DNA from: Desulfobacterales bacterium
Lineage (GTDB): Bacteria; Desulfobacterota; Desulfobacteria; Desulfobacterales; Desulfobacteraceae
Direction of reading: 5' to 3'
DNA length: 9,854 nucleotides
Assembly: GCA_022361095.1 (NCBI GenBank)
Contig: JAKSBO010000223.1
Coordinates: 1 to 9,854 of the forward strand
The notes beneath the pieces are model-generated. The model did not search any database and was not told where the DNA came from. It saw nothing but the letters and a program-made list of their open reading frames with translations. Positions 1 through 6,679 of the stretch are shown one piece after another (the first letter of the stretch is position 1; the number at the start of each line of letters is the position of its first letter). The translations under genes were made by a program, and so were the position numbers.

Positions 1-659
1 ACAATCCGTCCTTTGCGCAGTACGGTAACCCGGTCGCAGATATCCATAATTTCATCAAGTTTGTGGGAGATGAAAATCACACTGTGGCCGTCGGCTTTCA
101 TCCTGCGGAGAATGTCAATGAGCTCTTGGATCTCCCGGGTTGTCAGAACGGAGGTGGGTTCGTCCAGGATAAGCAAGTCCGCCCCGTTTAAAAGGGTCTT
201 TATGATTTCAACCCGCTGCTGTTCCCCGGCGGACAACTGCCACACCTTTTGATCAAGGTCAATCCGGAAATCAAACTGCTTTGAAAATGCTTTTATTTTT
301 TTGCGCAACACTTTCTGGGGAAATAGAAACGGGGTGTCCTTATAGCCAAGCGCGATGTTTTCAATTACGGAATGGTTCTGGATCAGCATGAAATGCTGGT
401 GAACCATGCCGATGCCGACATTGATGGACTCCAGCGGATTGGAAATTCGGACTGGTTTGCCGTTGATCAGGATACTTCCCGAATCGGGCTGATAAATACC
501 GTAAAGAATATTCATCAGTGTGGTTTTCCCCGCACCGTTCTCCCCGAGCAAGCCCAGGATCTCCCCGGAATTGACCCCAAGGTTGATATCCTTGTTGGCA
601 TGGACACCCTGGAACGACTTGCAAATATCCTTCATCTCAAGGCGCTGTATTTTAATCAT
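1..659 (-). CDS. BMP-family (nucleoside-type) ABC transporter ATP-binding protein, N-terminal part
   Basis: This is the cytoplasmic ATPase of the importer whose binding protein lies just upstream on the same strand. The first 219 codons are visible and the gene runs off the left edge. In the visible ABC domain I read Walker A GENGAGKTT (about residues 40-47), a Q-loop region VHQHFML (86-92), signature LSAGEQQRVEI (142-152), Walker B LLILDEPTS (162-170) and the H-loop in FISHKLDE (196-203). The LSAGEQQ signature and the MVHQHFML segment are typical of the YufO/NupO-like ATPases of BMP/nucleoside importers. These are usually about 500 residues with two fused nucleotide-binding domains, so a second domain and two permease genes are expected beyond the edge (inference). 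The ATG at 659 is preceded only by a weak GAAG. A strong hairpin (677-707) lies 17 nt upstream and may hold expression below that of the binding protein. Confidence 0.9.
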   Translation of the reverse strand, partial: MIKIQRLEMKDICKSFQGVHANKDINLGVNSGEILGLLGENGAGKTTLMNILYGIYQPDSGSILINGKPVRISNPLESINVGIGMVHQHFMLIQNHSVIENIALGYKDTPFLFPQKVLRKKIKAFSKQFDFRIDLDQKVWQLSAGEQQRVEIIKTLLNGADLLILDEPTSVLTTREIQELIDILRRMKADGHSVIFISHKLDEIMDICDRVTVLRKGRI

Positions 660-676
660 GGTATTTCTTCAATCAT

Positions 677-707
677 AAAGGCCGGAAAACAACGTTTTCT
701 GGCCTTT
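677..707 (-). terminator. Long hairpin between binding-protein gene and ATPase gene (possible attenuator)
   Basis: Positions 677-690 and 694-707 form a 14-bp stem with one mismatch and a 3-nt loop (arms AAAGGCCGGAAAAC and GTTTTCTGGCCTTT on the + strand). On the minus-strand transcript only a short TTT follows the stem, so full termination is doubtful. It could be a 3'-end stabiliser or partial terminator that lets the binding protein be made in excess of the ATPase. The role is inferred; the structure is seen directly. Confidence 0.6.
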
Positions 708-743
708 AAACTAATCTTGTTTTTTACTTTAATGTGACCCCAT

Positions 744-909
744 GTTTGGACAAACCTTTACCCGGATGCAAGGCCCGGAAAAATTTGTAACCGGAGCAAC
801 CTTATGGTTGTGAGGCCCGATCTTATGGCCGCCTCTAATTATTAGAGGCACCCTTATGATTTGGCAAATTTTTCTGCAACGCCGCAGGTGGGCAAATTTT
901 TGTTCAAAC
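744..909 (+). repeat. Structured intergenic repeat, family 1, copy A (166 bp, with internal insertion)
   Basis: Complementary arms at 744-763 (GTTTGGACAAACCTTTACCC) and 890-909 match at 16 of 20 positions. They enclose a core that recurs at 3509-3590. Shared core segments include GATGCAAGGC, the run GGAAAAATTTG, AACCGGAGCAACCTTATGG and GCAACGCCGCAGGTGGG. Compared with copy B the core carries about 45 extra bases around 814-862. These include a perfect 19-nt palindrome, GCCTCTAATTATTAGAGGC, at 832-850. The element fills most of the spacer between the BMP binding-protein gene and the ATPase gene. It has the form of a REP/MITE-like non-coding repeat, and I see no credible protein in it. Confidence 0.75.
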
Positions 910-918
910 ACTAATTAT

Positions 919-2184
919 TTAATTATTGGGGATCTCTCCTTTGACATTGTCCACATAATACATCATGGAAAGCAGGTCATCCTTGGAGGCGCGTTCCCCT
1001 TGCCTGATTTTGATTTCACCCGTGTTGTCCGAAATCGGGCCCATGAACGGATCAAAGATCTCAACGCCCTGTTGCATCTGCTCATAACGTTTCATGACCA
1101 GATCATAGACGCTGACTTCACCAAATTGTTCCGTTTGGATCATGGCCTGCTGTAAAGGCTCAACAAACTTGGGGTTAACGGCGTCATCAGGGCTGCCGCC
1201 CAGAATGGCCGCCTTTTCCTTGGTCAGCCGCCAGATATCCTGGCTGGGATCCCAGGTCCCTTCATGAATACTTTTAAGGATTTCAGCATACATGCCGCCC
1301 CACTCCATAAGCTGGCCGGAAACCACGGAATCTTTGCCATAGGCCTGCATGGGGGAGTAATGGGAAAATGTGTAAATCTGTTTGTCTTTTTCACAATGGG
1401 CCTGGCCCACTTCAATGACTGCCGGGGTATCCTCGGTGAACGCCAGGGCATCACACCCTTCAGCGATCAGTGCTTCGGCGGCTTCCTTGGCTTTGTCCGG
1501 TCCGTACCAGGCATAGATCCATTTTACGCTTACGGTGGCGTCCGGGTTGACGGCCTTGGCACCCAGGGCATAGGCGTTGATATGGCGGATCAGTTCGGGG
1601 ATGGGGAAGGCGGCCACATAACCCAGTTTATTGGACTGGGACAATGCGCCTGCCATCATGCCGTTAAGGTAGTACATTTGATACAGATCGCCAAAATAGG
1701 TGCCCAGGTTTGTGCTGCGCTTAAAACCGGCGCAGTGCATGAATTTTGTTTCCGGATATTTTTCAGCGGCTTTAACTGTGTCATCCATGTAACCGAAACT
1801 TGTGGTAAAGATCACATCACATTTTTGCTGCTGAACAAGACGATCCATGATTCGCAAGGAATCGGATTCGGCAACGGATTCCACAATAACGGTCTCCAGC
1901 CAGGGATACAGGGATTCAACATGCCGTTTGCCTAGATCATGGGCATGGGACCATCCGTAATCACCCACAGGCCCCACATAGATAAAGCCGGCTTTCAGTT
2001 TCTCTGCCATGGACGGGGCTTGCTGTCTCTGCTCTGCCGTTTCAGCGGCGTCGCCCTTAACTTCACCCGCTGTTTCAGTACCGGTGGATGCTTGTTTCGA
2101 TTGGTCCTGCTCTCCGCATCCGGTGATGATCATTGCAAAGAGAAAAACAAAACCGGCAATCAGCACACTCATTTTGATTTTCAT
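919..2184 (-). CDS. BMP-family ABC transporter substrate-binding lipoprotein
   Basis: This is the periplasmic solute receptor of an importer of the basic membrane protein (BMP/PnrA/Med) family, which typically binds purine nucleosides or related compounds. The actual ligand cannot be read from sequence. I choose the ATG at 2184 because GGAG sits 6 nt upstream; the longer reading from a TTG at 2196 would start inside that Shine-Dalgarno. The protein is 421 residues with a lipoprotein signal peptide ending in the lipobox ITGC (Cys23). A low-complexity A/E/Q/T-rich linker (about 24-57) follows. The BMP domain opens with KAGFIYVGPVGDYGWSHAHD, the family's usual first strand and helix. Later segments TTSFGYMDD and FMHCAG also fit. 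It has its own promoter (2233-2262) and is followed on the same strand by repeat A and the cognate ATPase gene. Confidence 0.92.
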   Translation of the reverse strand: MKIKMSVLIAGFVFLFAMIITGCGEQDQSKQASTGTETAGEVKGDAAETAEQRQQAPSMAEKLKAGFIYVGPVGDYGWSHAHDLGKRHVESLYPWLETVIVESVAESDSLRIMDRLVQQQKCDVIFTTSFGYMDDTVKAAEKYPETKFMHCAGFKRSTNLGTYFGDLYQMYYLNGMMAGALSQSNKLGYVAAFPIPELIRHINAYALGAKAVNPDATVSVKWIYAWYGPDKAKEAAEALIAEGCDALAFTEDTPAVIEVGQAHCEKDKQIYTFSHYSPMQAYGKDSVVSGQLMEWGGMYAEILKSIHEGTWDPSQDIWRLTKEKAAILGGSPDDAVNPKFVEPLQQAMIQTEQFGEVSVYDLVMKRYEQMQQGVEIFDPFMGPISDNTGEIKIRQGERASKDDLLSMMYYVDNVKGEIPNN

Positions 2185-2232
2185 CGTTATCTCCAATATG
2201 TATAGTGTTGGGGGTATCAGGAAATTTCTGGA

Positions 2233-2262
2233 ATCATACGATAGTTACAGGTTTGCCGTCAA
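2233..2262 (-). promoter_or_regulatory. Sigma-70-type promoter for the BMP transporter operon
   Basis: On the minus strand, TTGACG (2262-2257) and TATGAT (2238-2233) are separated by 18 nt. Each differs from consensus at one position. A start of transcription near 2226 would give a leader of about 40 nt before the ATG at 2184. The promoter lies just beyond the proX terminator, so the two transporter operons appear to be separately transcribed. Confidence 0.65.
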
Positions 2263-2287
2263 CCAATTAAACACGGTCTTAATGCCT

Positions 2288-2330
2288 AAAAAAAGCCGCC
2301 CTTCAGGGAAATATGCCCGCAGGGCGGCTT
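2288..2330 (-). terminator. Intrinsic terminator after proX
   Basis: A perfect 10-bp stem, AAGCCGCCCT (2293-2302) with AGGGCGGCTT (2321-2330), is followed on the minus-strand transcript by a run of seven U (positions 2294-2288). It begins 23 nt past the proX stop codon. This is a textbook Rho-independent terminator closing the proVWX operon. Confidence 0.9.
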
Positions 2331-2352
2331 GTCTGTCTTTAAAAAGAACACG

Positions 2353-3387
2353 CTATTTTGCAGCAGCACGGGCCTGGGCCAGCCAGTCGTCCCATTTGGC
2401 CTGGTTTTTAGCAATCCACTCGGTGACATGTTTTTGGATCTCTTTGGCCGATTTTTCTCCTGCGTTCATGCGGGTGTTCTGCTCATTGATATCTGCAAGG
2501 GGCAGGGTGAATATTTCAAGGAATTTTTTGGCGGCAGGGTTGTCCGCTAAAAATTTCTTGTTGGCCACAATGCGGATATCGGAAACAACAAATCCCAGTT
2601 TTACCGGATCAGTCACGGCCCCTTCAACACCGGACTGGGTCATTCTGTCCACAGCCCCGGTCTGGGCTTCAGTGGGATTAATTTGAGGAACATTGATCCA
2701 CATGACGTCTTTGCCCGGTTTAAGTTTATATACGGTCCAGTTAGGGGTCCAGGTATAAAAGAAAATGGGCTCTCCGGATTTGTAAGCGCCGATGGCAGAT
2801 GCCATACCTGCTTCATACGATGCTTTGACGGGATTAATGTCATCTTCAAGATCATAAACTTTCAAATGGTGGGCAATTATTTTTTCGCATCCCCAGCCCG
2901 GAGGGCAGGCGGTGAGATCCGCTTTGCCGTCATGGTTTTTATCAAAGGCCTTTTTAACTTCTTTACGTTTAAAGTCATCCAAAGATTGGATGTTGTATTT
3001 TTCAACGGCATCTTTAGATACCAGATACCCTTGAAGTCCCCCGGCCTGGGCCACGTATCCGACTTTCTCGGCTTTGTCGTCAAAATTTTGGGGGATCTGG
3101 TCGTTATGCATGGGAAACCAGCCATTGCACCAGTAGTCTAAATCGCCCAGGGTCAATGCTTTGTAGAAAATCGGGTTTTTCAGGTCTTTGGGTTTGCCTA
3201 CCTTATACCCTAATTCGGTCAAGGCGCGGCTGACAATTGCTTCCTGAAAATAGCCTGTGTTCCAGGTCGCCCGTGCAGGTTTAACAGTGACGCCTTTCCC
3301 GGGTTTGTCCGAAGAGGCAAAGGCCGGTGTGACCATGATCATGGAAACCGCGACCAGGAATAGACAGATGTTTTTTGCAATATTCAT
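2353..3387 (-). CDS. proX: Glycine betaine/L-proline ABC transporter, periplasmic substrate-binding protein ProX
   Basis: This is the betaine receptor of the ProU-type osmoprotectant importer. It has 344 residues with a Sec signal peptide ending at about PAFA (residue 24); E. coli ProX has about 330. Known binding-pocket features are visible by comparison with E. coli ProX as I remember it. Trp90 lies in the CNGWFPMHND segment, Trp165 in CPPGWGCE and Trp213 in YTWTPNW, matching the three tryptophans that form the aromatic cage for the quaternary ammonium group. Cys161 and Cys167 flank Trp165 and match the E. coli disulfide. The KNHDGKADLTACPPGWGCE stretch and the C-terminal LADINEQN segment are also conserved. 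The ATG at 3387 has a good AAAGGAG Shine-Dalgarno. It is the last gene of the operon, separated from proW by about 220 bp holding repeat B, and it ends at a strong terminator. Confidence 0.95.
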   Translation of the reverse strand: MNIAKNICLFLVAVSMIMVTPAFASSDKPGKGVTVKPARATWNTGYFQEAIVSRALTELGYKVGKPKDLKNPIFYKALTLGDLDYWCNGWFPMHNDQIPQNFDDKAEKVGYVAQAGGLQGYLVSKDAVEKYNIQSLDDFKRKEVKKAFDKNHDGKADLTACPPGWGCEKIIAHHLKVYDLEDDINPVKASYEAGMASAIGAYKSGEPIFFYTWTPNWTVYKLKPGKDVMWINVPQINPTEAQTGAVDRMTQSGVEGAVTDPVKLGFVVSDIRIVANKKFLADNPAAKKFLEIFTLPLADINEQNTRMNAGEKSAKEIQKHVTEWIAKNQAKWDDWLAQARAAAK

Positions 3388-3489
3388 AATTTCTCCTTTA
3401 TTTTTGTTAAATCTATCATTAGAGAGTGATCAGCCCGAAATATGCCTCCACCCCTTAATTTGTAATTTTGTCTTAACCAAGGGGGCGGG

Positions 3490-3608
3490 CTTGTACACAA
3501 AGGCGCCCAGATGCAAGGCGCGGAAAAATTTGCAACCGGAGCAACCTTATGGTTGTGAGGATTGCAACTTTTTTTGCAACGCCGCAGGTGGGTGCCTTTG
3601 TGTACAAG
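3490..3608 (+). repeat. Structured intergenic repeat, family 1, copy B (119 bp)
   Basis: Arms at 3490-3507 (CTTGTACACAAAGGCGCC) and 3591-3608 are complementary at 17 of 18 positions, the exception being a wobble-type change. The core is shared with copy A at 744-909, in the same orientation, but the inner arm sequence differs. Within the core CAACC-TTAT-GGTTG forms a small stem-loop. The element sits between proW and proX and ends 3 nt from the proW stop codon. It would therefore be transcribed, in reverse orientation, within the proVWX mRNA. The remainder of the spacer (3388-3489) shows only the proX ribosome-binding site and a weak CCCCTT/AAGGGG pairing. Confidence 0.8.
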
Positions 3609-3610
3609 CA

Positions 3611-4441
3611 TTAATTTTTACCGGCCATGGACTGGGTTATCCTGTCCAATAACACCGCCACCAGAACAATACTTAAACCCGCCATCACGGCAAGGCCGAT
3701 ATCCAGCGTGTTCAGTCCCTGGATGACGGGAGATCCCAAACCGCCGGCACCGATCAATGCGGCAATGACCACCATGGCAAGGGCCATCATAATGGTCTGG
3801 TTCAGCCCCGCCAGTATGGTGGGCATGGCCAGGGGAATCTGAACCTTGAACAATACCTGTTTACGGGTGGCGCCAAAGGCGGTGGCCGCTTCCACCAGTT
3901 CCGGATGCACCCCGCGGATACCAAGGCTTGTCAGTCGGATGATGGGGGGCATGGCAAAAATAATGGTGGCAAGCACGCCGGCCACATTCCCCACGGAAAA
4001 GAGCATGACAATGGGAACCAGGTATACAAATGACGGGGTGGTCTGCATGGCATCTAAAAAGGGTCTGATAATGGTTTCCACCTGGTCGCTGCGCCCGGCG
4101 GCAATACCGACCGGAACCCCGACAATGGCGGAAAACAAAACCGAGGCCAGAACCATGGCCAGGGTGGTCATGGTGTCTGACCAGAATCCGATCAGGCCGA
4201 TAAACACCATTGCCGCAGTACTGAAAACAGCCAGGCCCCATCCGGAAAAGCGCCATGCACAGAAAGCAAGCACACCTATAACGATAATGGGCGGCACAGC
4301 GTTAAGGCCAATGTCGAAACCGGTTAGAATCTGTTCCACCGGCCATTTTATAATTTGAAATATATCACGGTAATTATTGACCAGCCAGTCCACAAACGCG
4401 GTGATCCAAATATCTATGGGGAGTACTTTTTCATCAAACAT
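3611..4441 (-). CDS. proW: Glycine betaine/L-proline ABC transporter, permease ProW
   Basis: This is the inner-membrane permease of the betaine importer, 276 residues. That is shorter than E. coli ProW (about 354) and close to the OpuAB-type length, because the long N-terminal extension of the enteric protein is absent. Hydrophobic segments run at about residues 50-63, 68-88, 94-115, 139-165, 214-232 and 245-266. The EAA loop that contacts the ATPase reads from E184-A-A through G190 to I202-P203, in the classic form EAA---G----------IP. The ATG at 4441 has AGGA 9 nt upstream. It follows proV by 35 nt and belongs to the same transcript. Confidence 0.95.
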   Translation of the reverse strand: MFDEKVLPIDIWITAFVDWLVNNYRDIFQIIKWPVEQILTGFDIGLNAVPPIIVIGVLAFCAWRFSGWGLAVFSTAAMVFIGLIGFWSDTMTTLAMVLASVLFSAIVGVPVGIAAGRSDQVETIIRPFLDAMQTTPSFVYLVPIVMLFSVGNVAGVLATIIFAMPPIIRLTSLGIRGVHPELVEAATAFGATRKQVLFKVQIPLAMPTILAGLNQTIMMALAMVVIAALIGAGGLGSPVIQGLNTLDIGLAVMAGLSIVLVAVLLDRITQSMAGKN

Positions 4442-4476
4442 AATTAGTTTTCCTGTTCAAGAGCGGTTTGGAGGGG

Positions 4477-5715
4477 TTAGGCCGGTTCGTCACATTCGTT
4501 TCTCGATCCGTTATGCCCGTTAATTTCTGATTTGTGAAGGGTTTTCAGGAACCTGTTTTTTGAAACCACGCCTTTAAATACATTGTCGTTATCAAGTACC
4601 GGGATGGGAAAGGCCTTGGACGCCACTTCAGGCAGAATATCCTGCATGTTGTCGTGAATATTGGCCGGATTGACTTCCGGCAGATAGCAGATGTCAAGAG
4701 ACTCTTTAGACCGGCCTTTTTCCACTGCAGCCTGAAGGGTGTCAAGGGATATGATTCCCAAAAACTGACGTTTGGCATTCAGCACATATCCGTGGTTAAA
4801 GTCCCTGGCATTTAACAGCTCCAGAGAGCTTCGGATGTCGCCTTTTTTGGTTTTGATAATTGTCGGGTGATTGGTGTTGACAATTTCCCCGGCTGAAATG
4901 ACATTGGTGGGGTCCACGCCCCTGAAAAAGGCCCGGACATAATCATCGGCCGGGTTCTGGAGAATCTCTTCGGGGGTGCCGACCTGGACAACACGCCCCC
5001 CTTCCATGATGGCGATGCGGTCTCCGATGCGAAGGGCTTCATCCAGGTCATGGGAGATAAAAACAATGGTCCTGGCGCTGTCTTCCTGGAGCTTGATCAG
5101 TTCATCCTGCATCTCGGTACGGATCAGCGGATCAAGGGCGGAAAACGCTTCGTCCATCAGCATGATATCCGGATCTGCAGCCAATGCTCTGGCCAGGCCG
5201 ACGCGCTGCTGCATGCCCCCGGAAAGTTGTCTGGGATGCTGGTCTTCCCAGCCTTCCAGGCCCACCTGGCTCAACGCTTCTTTCGCCCGCCGGTTCCGTA
5301 CGGATTTGGGGTCTCCTGCCAGTTCGAGGCCGAAGGCGGCATTCTCCAGAACCGTGAGATGGGGCATCAGGGCAAAGGATTGAAACACCATGCTCATATG
5401 CTTTAATCTGAATTCCACAAGGTTCTTATTTCCCATGGCCGTAATGTTTTGGCCGTTAATGTGGATTTCTCCGGCCGATGGTTCAATCAATCGGTTGAAC
5501 ATCCTGACCAAGGTGGATTTGCCTGATCCGGACAAGCCCATGACCACAAATATTTCTCCGCGTTTGATCGTAAAATCGGCATTGTTTACCCCCACGGTCA
5601 TCCCTGTTTTTTCAAGGACTTCGTCTTTGGTAAAACCCTGATCAATAAGAGATATCGCCTTTTTGGGATCCGGGCCGAATATCTTAAAAATATTCTTAAC
5701 AATGATTTGGTTCAT
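4477..5715 (-). CDS. proV: Glycine betaine/L-proline ABC transporter, ATP-binding protein ProV
   Basis: This is the ATPase of the ProU-type importer, 412 residues from the ATG at 5715. I prefer this start to the upstream GTG at 5748 because MNQIIVKNIFKIFG aligns with the beginning of E. coli ProV and the GTG has no Shine-Dalgarno. ABC motifs are Walker A GLSGSGKST (60-68), Q-loop FQSFALMPH (111-119), signature LSGGMQQRV (164-172), Walker B IMLMDE (184-189), D-loop SALD and H-loop His222. The extension at about 275-395 matches the tandem CBS region that in OpuA-type transporters senses ionic strength (family knowledge); it contains PVLDNDN near 372-378. The C-terminal tail is short and polar. 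It is the first gene of proVWX, preceded by a leader of about 210 nt that contains repeat C and by a promoter at 5929-5957. Confidence 0.96.
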   Translation of the reverse strand: MNQIIVKNIFKIFGPDPKKAISLIDQGFTKDEVLEKTGMTVGVNNADFTIKRGEIFVVMGLSGSGKSTLVRMFNRLIEPSAGEIHINGQNITAMGNKNLVEFRLKHMSMVFQSFALMPHLTVLENAAFGLELAGDPKSVRNRRAKEALSQVGLEGWEDQHPRQLSGGMQQRVGLARALAADPDIMLMDEAFSALDPLIRTEMQDELIKLQEDSARTIVFISHDLDEALRIGDRIAIMEGGRVVQVGTPEEILQNPADDYVRAFFRGVDPTNVISAGEIVNTNHPTIIKTKKGDIRSSLELLNARDFNHGYVLNAKRQFLGIISLDTLQAAVEKGRSKESLDICYLPEVNPANIHDNMQDILPEVASKAFPIPVLDNDNVFKGVVSKNRFLKTLHKSEINGHNGSRNECDEPA

Positions 5716-5758
5716 AAATAATTCTTCTTTCTGGGCTAAAGTGCTCACGCTTTATTTC

Positions 5759-5899
5759 GTGTCCGGCCGAAAACCGCAAATTTTGCCGATTACGGCGTTG
5801 GCCCGACAGTTGAGTCCTCGGAATACACATTGAATTCCGGAGATTTGAATTTCAGACCGCCTTGTACTCAACAAAATTTCCAGGGTTTCGTTCAGACAC
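5759..5899 (+). repeat. Structured intergenic repeat, family 2, copy C (141 bp)
   Basis: Imperfect terminal inverted repeats GTGTCCGGCCGAAA (5759-5772) and TTTCGTTCAGACAC (5886-5899) pair at 11 of 14 positions. The core at 5765-5800 is 34/36 identical to the copy at 8619-8654 and contains GCCGATTACGGC. A variable inner pair, GTTGAGT (5809-5815) with ACTCAAC (5866-5872), is a perfect 7-bp complement. The element occupies most of the proV leader, between the promoter and the start codon, antisense to proV in the orientation given. It may be a mobile MITE-like repeat, and it may also affect expression as an mRNA structure (inference). Confidence 0.7.
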
Positions 5900-5928
5900 G
5901 GATTAAGTGTCTAAATTTATTTGTGTTA

Positions 5929-5957
5929 TATATATTGTATTCAATGTATTTTGTCAA
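5929..5957 (-). promoter_or_regulatory. Sigma-70-type promoter for proVWX
   Basis: On the minus strand, TTGACA (5957-5952) is a perfect -35 and TATATA (5934-5929) a good -10, with a 17-nt spacer. The surrounding 100 bp is very A+T rich. That is also true of the osmoregulated proU promoter of enterics, although osmotic control here is only an inference. Transcription would begin near 5922, giving a leader of about 210 nt that includes all of repeat C. Confidence 0.65.
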
Positions 5958-5959
5958 AT

Positions 5960-6080
5960 ATTGAATCGGGTATGTTATTGTAAGTATTTAAATTTATATA
6001 TTTATTTTATAGAATGAGTGGTTTTAATGAAGGTTTAATATTAAGTGTACTTTGATTTATAAGGTGTTGTTCGGGTTTAA
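5960..6080. other. AT-rich intergenic stretch upstream of proV
   Basis: This stretch separates the proV promoter from the transposase remnant. It is strongly A+T rich, with T/A runs around 5980-6015, and could be intrinsically bent DNA upstream of the promoter. I see no gene, repeat copy or left end of an insertion sequence in it. Confidence 0.4.
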
Positions 6081-6347
6081 AGAAATGGTCGTATAGATAA
6101 CTATATCCATAAAAATATGATCAAGTACGCTATATATACGGTAAAAGCATTGAATTTGCCGATTGGCAGTGGAGCTATTGAAAGTTCGATCCGAAGAGTT
6201 GTTAATTTGAGACTCAAGGGCCCTTGCATTTTTTGGTATAAAGAAAATGCAGAGAAGATGCTCATGCTTCGTTCATACTGCAAATCAGGACGATGGAACG
6301 GTTTGAGACAAATGGCGAATTCACATATCTCATTGTCGGCTGCATAA
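6081..6347 (+). pseudogene. ISKra4-family transposase, C-terminal remnant
   Basis: An open frame of 88 codons after a TAA at 6078 carries the C-terminal signature of ISKra4-type transposases. Visible motifs are LPIGSGAIESSIRRVVNLRLKG, FWYKENAEKMLMLRSY and KSGRWNGL. The IGSG-IES stretch belongs to the end of the catalytic domain in that family. A full protein would be roughly 400-500 residues, so more than three quarters is missing, and the upstream sequence has stops and no homologous coding. The remnant is inactive. GGGAATGCGCCC just past the stop (6359-6370) could be the right terminal repeat of the element, but no matching left end is present in the window. It shares the low GC of its surroundings. 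Confidence 0.8.
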
Positions 6348-6435
6348 CCGGGAAAATGGGAATGCGCCCAAAGTCAACCGCCTTGGCTGTATTTTTAAAA
6401 TCTTCAATGCATGCAACCTTCTGCCGTTCATCCAT
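6262..6435 (-). pseudogene. Possible truncated 5' end of an unidentified gene, cut by the IS remnant
   Basis: From an ATG at 6435, with AAGGA just upstream, a 57-codon frame reads MDERQKVACIEDFKNTAKAV, continues with DFGRIPIFPVM, and ends inside the transposase remnant. The first 22-31 residues look like a normal protein N-terminus and their GC is higher than the flanks. The remainder is antisense to the transposase and is not real coding. The RIPIFPV stretch is reminiscent of the start of uroporphyrinogen-decarboxylase/MtaA-like methyltransferases. It could equally be a chance reading of the insertion-sequence end. The spacing of the ribosome-binding site to this ATG is short, so the call is weak. 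Confidence 0.2.
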
Positions 6436-6679
6436 GTTCCTTTTTTTTGTTTGTAACAGTTTATATTTTTTGGTATAAAATTTTTTATTAATTTCTTTTT
6501 TTCACGATCTAATCTGTTTTGACTTTGACGCGTATTCTAAGAGTGTAACTAGAAAATCAATGTATTTGGATGATTCATCCTTGATCTTTCCCTGATCACC
6601 AATGGGAGAGGAAATAATACCGGCTTACATCGCGCCGGGTGTATTCAAATTTTACAGATTCAGCATAGGATGGTGATTA
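6436..6679. other. Intergenic region upstream of the reductase operon
   Basis: The first half is very A+T rich with T-runs (6440-6510). A perfect palindrome GGATGA-T-TCATCC lies at 6568-6580 and could be an operator. I see no convincing -35/-10 pair; TTGACT at about 6520 lacks a good -10. AGGA at 6667-6670 serves the gene starting at 6680. No gene is supported here. Confidence 0.4.

Noticed and set aside
729..911. Short protein in repeat A, and a similar one in repeat B
   Set aside because: The similar Cys/Arg-rich translations come from the shared repeat core. There is no ribosome-binding site, and the complementary arms explain the sequence better.
1264..1935. Long plus-strand frames antisense to the BMP binding protein, and similar frames opposite proX, proW and proV
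   Set aside because: They are shadows of codon bias in the real minus-strand genes. None has a family match or a credible ribosome-binding site.
2185..2196. TTG start extending the BMP binding protein by four residues
   Set aside because: The TTG overlaps the GGAG that serves the ATG at 2184. The signal peptide is complete from that ATG.
3388..3489. Separate promoter for proX downstream of repeat B
   Set aside because: I could not find a convincing -35/-10 pair. Read-through from proVW is the simpler reading.
5716..5748. Upstream GTG start extending proV by 11 residues
   Set aside because: It has no Shine-Dalgarno, and the extra residues do not match the ProV family, whose N-terminus aligns with the ATG at 5715.
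744..5899. CRISPR array made from the repeated segments
   Set aside because: The repeats are few, long (110-166 bp), unevenly spaced by kilobases and self-complementary. There are no spacers and no cas genes.
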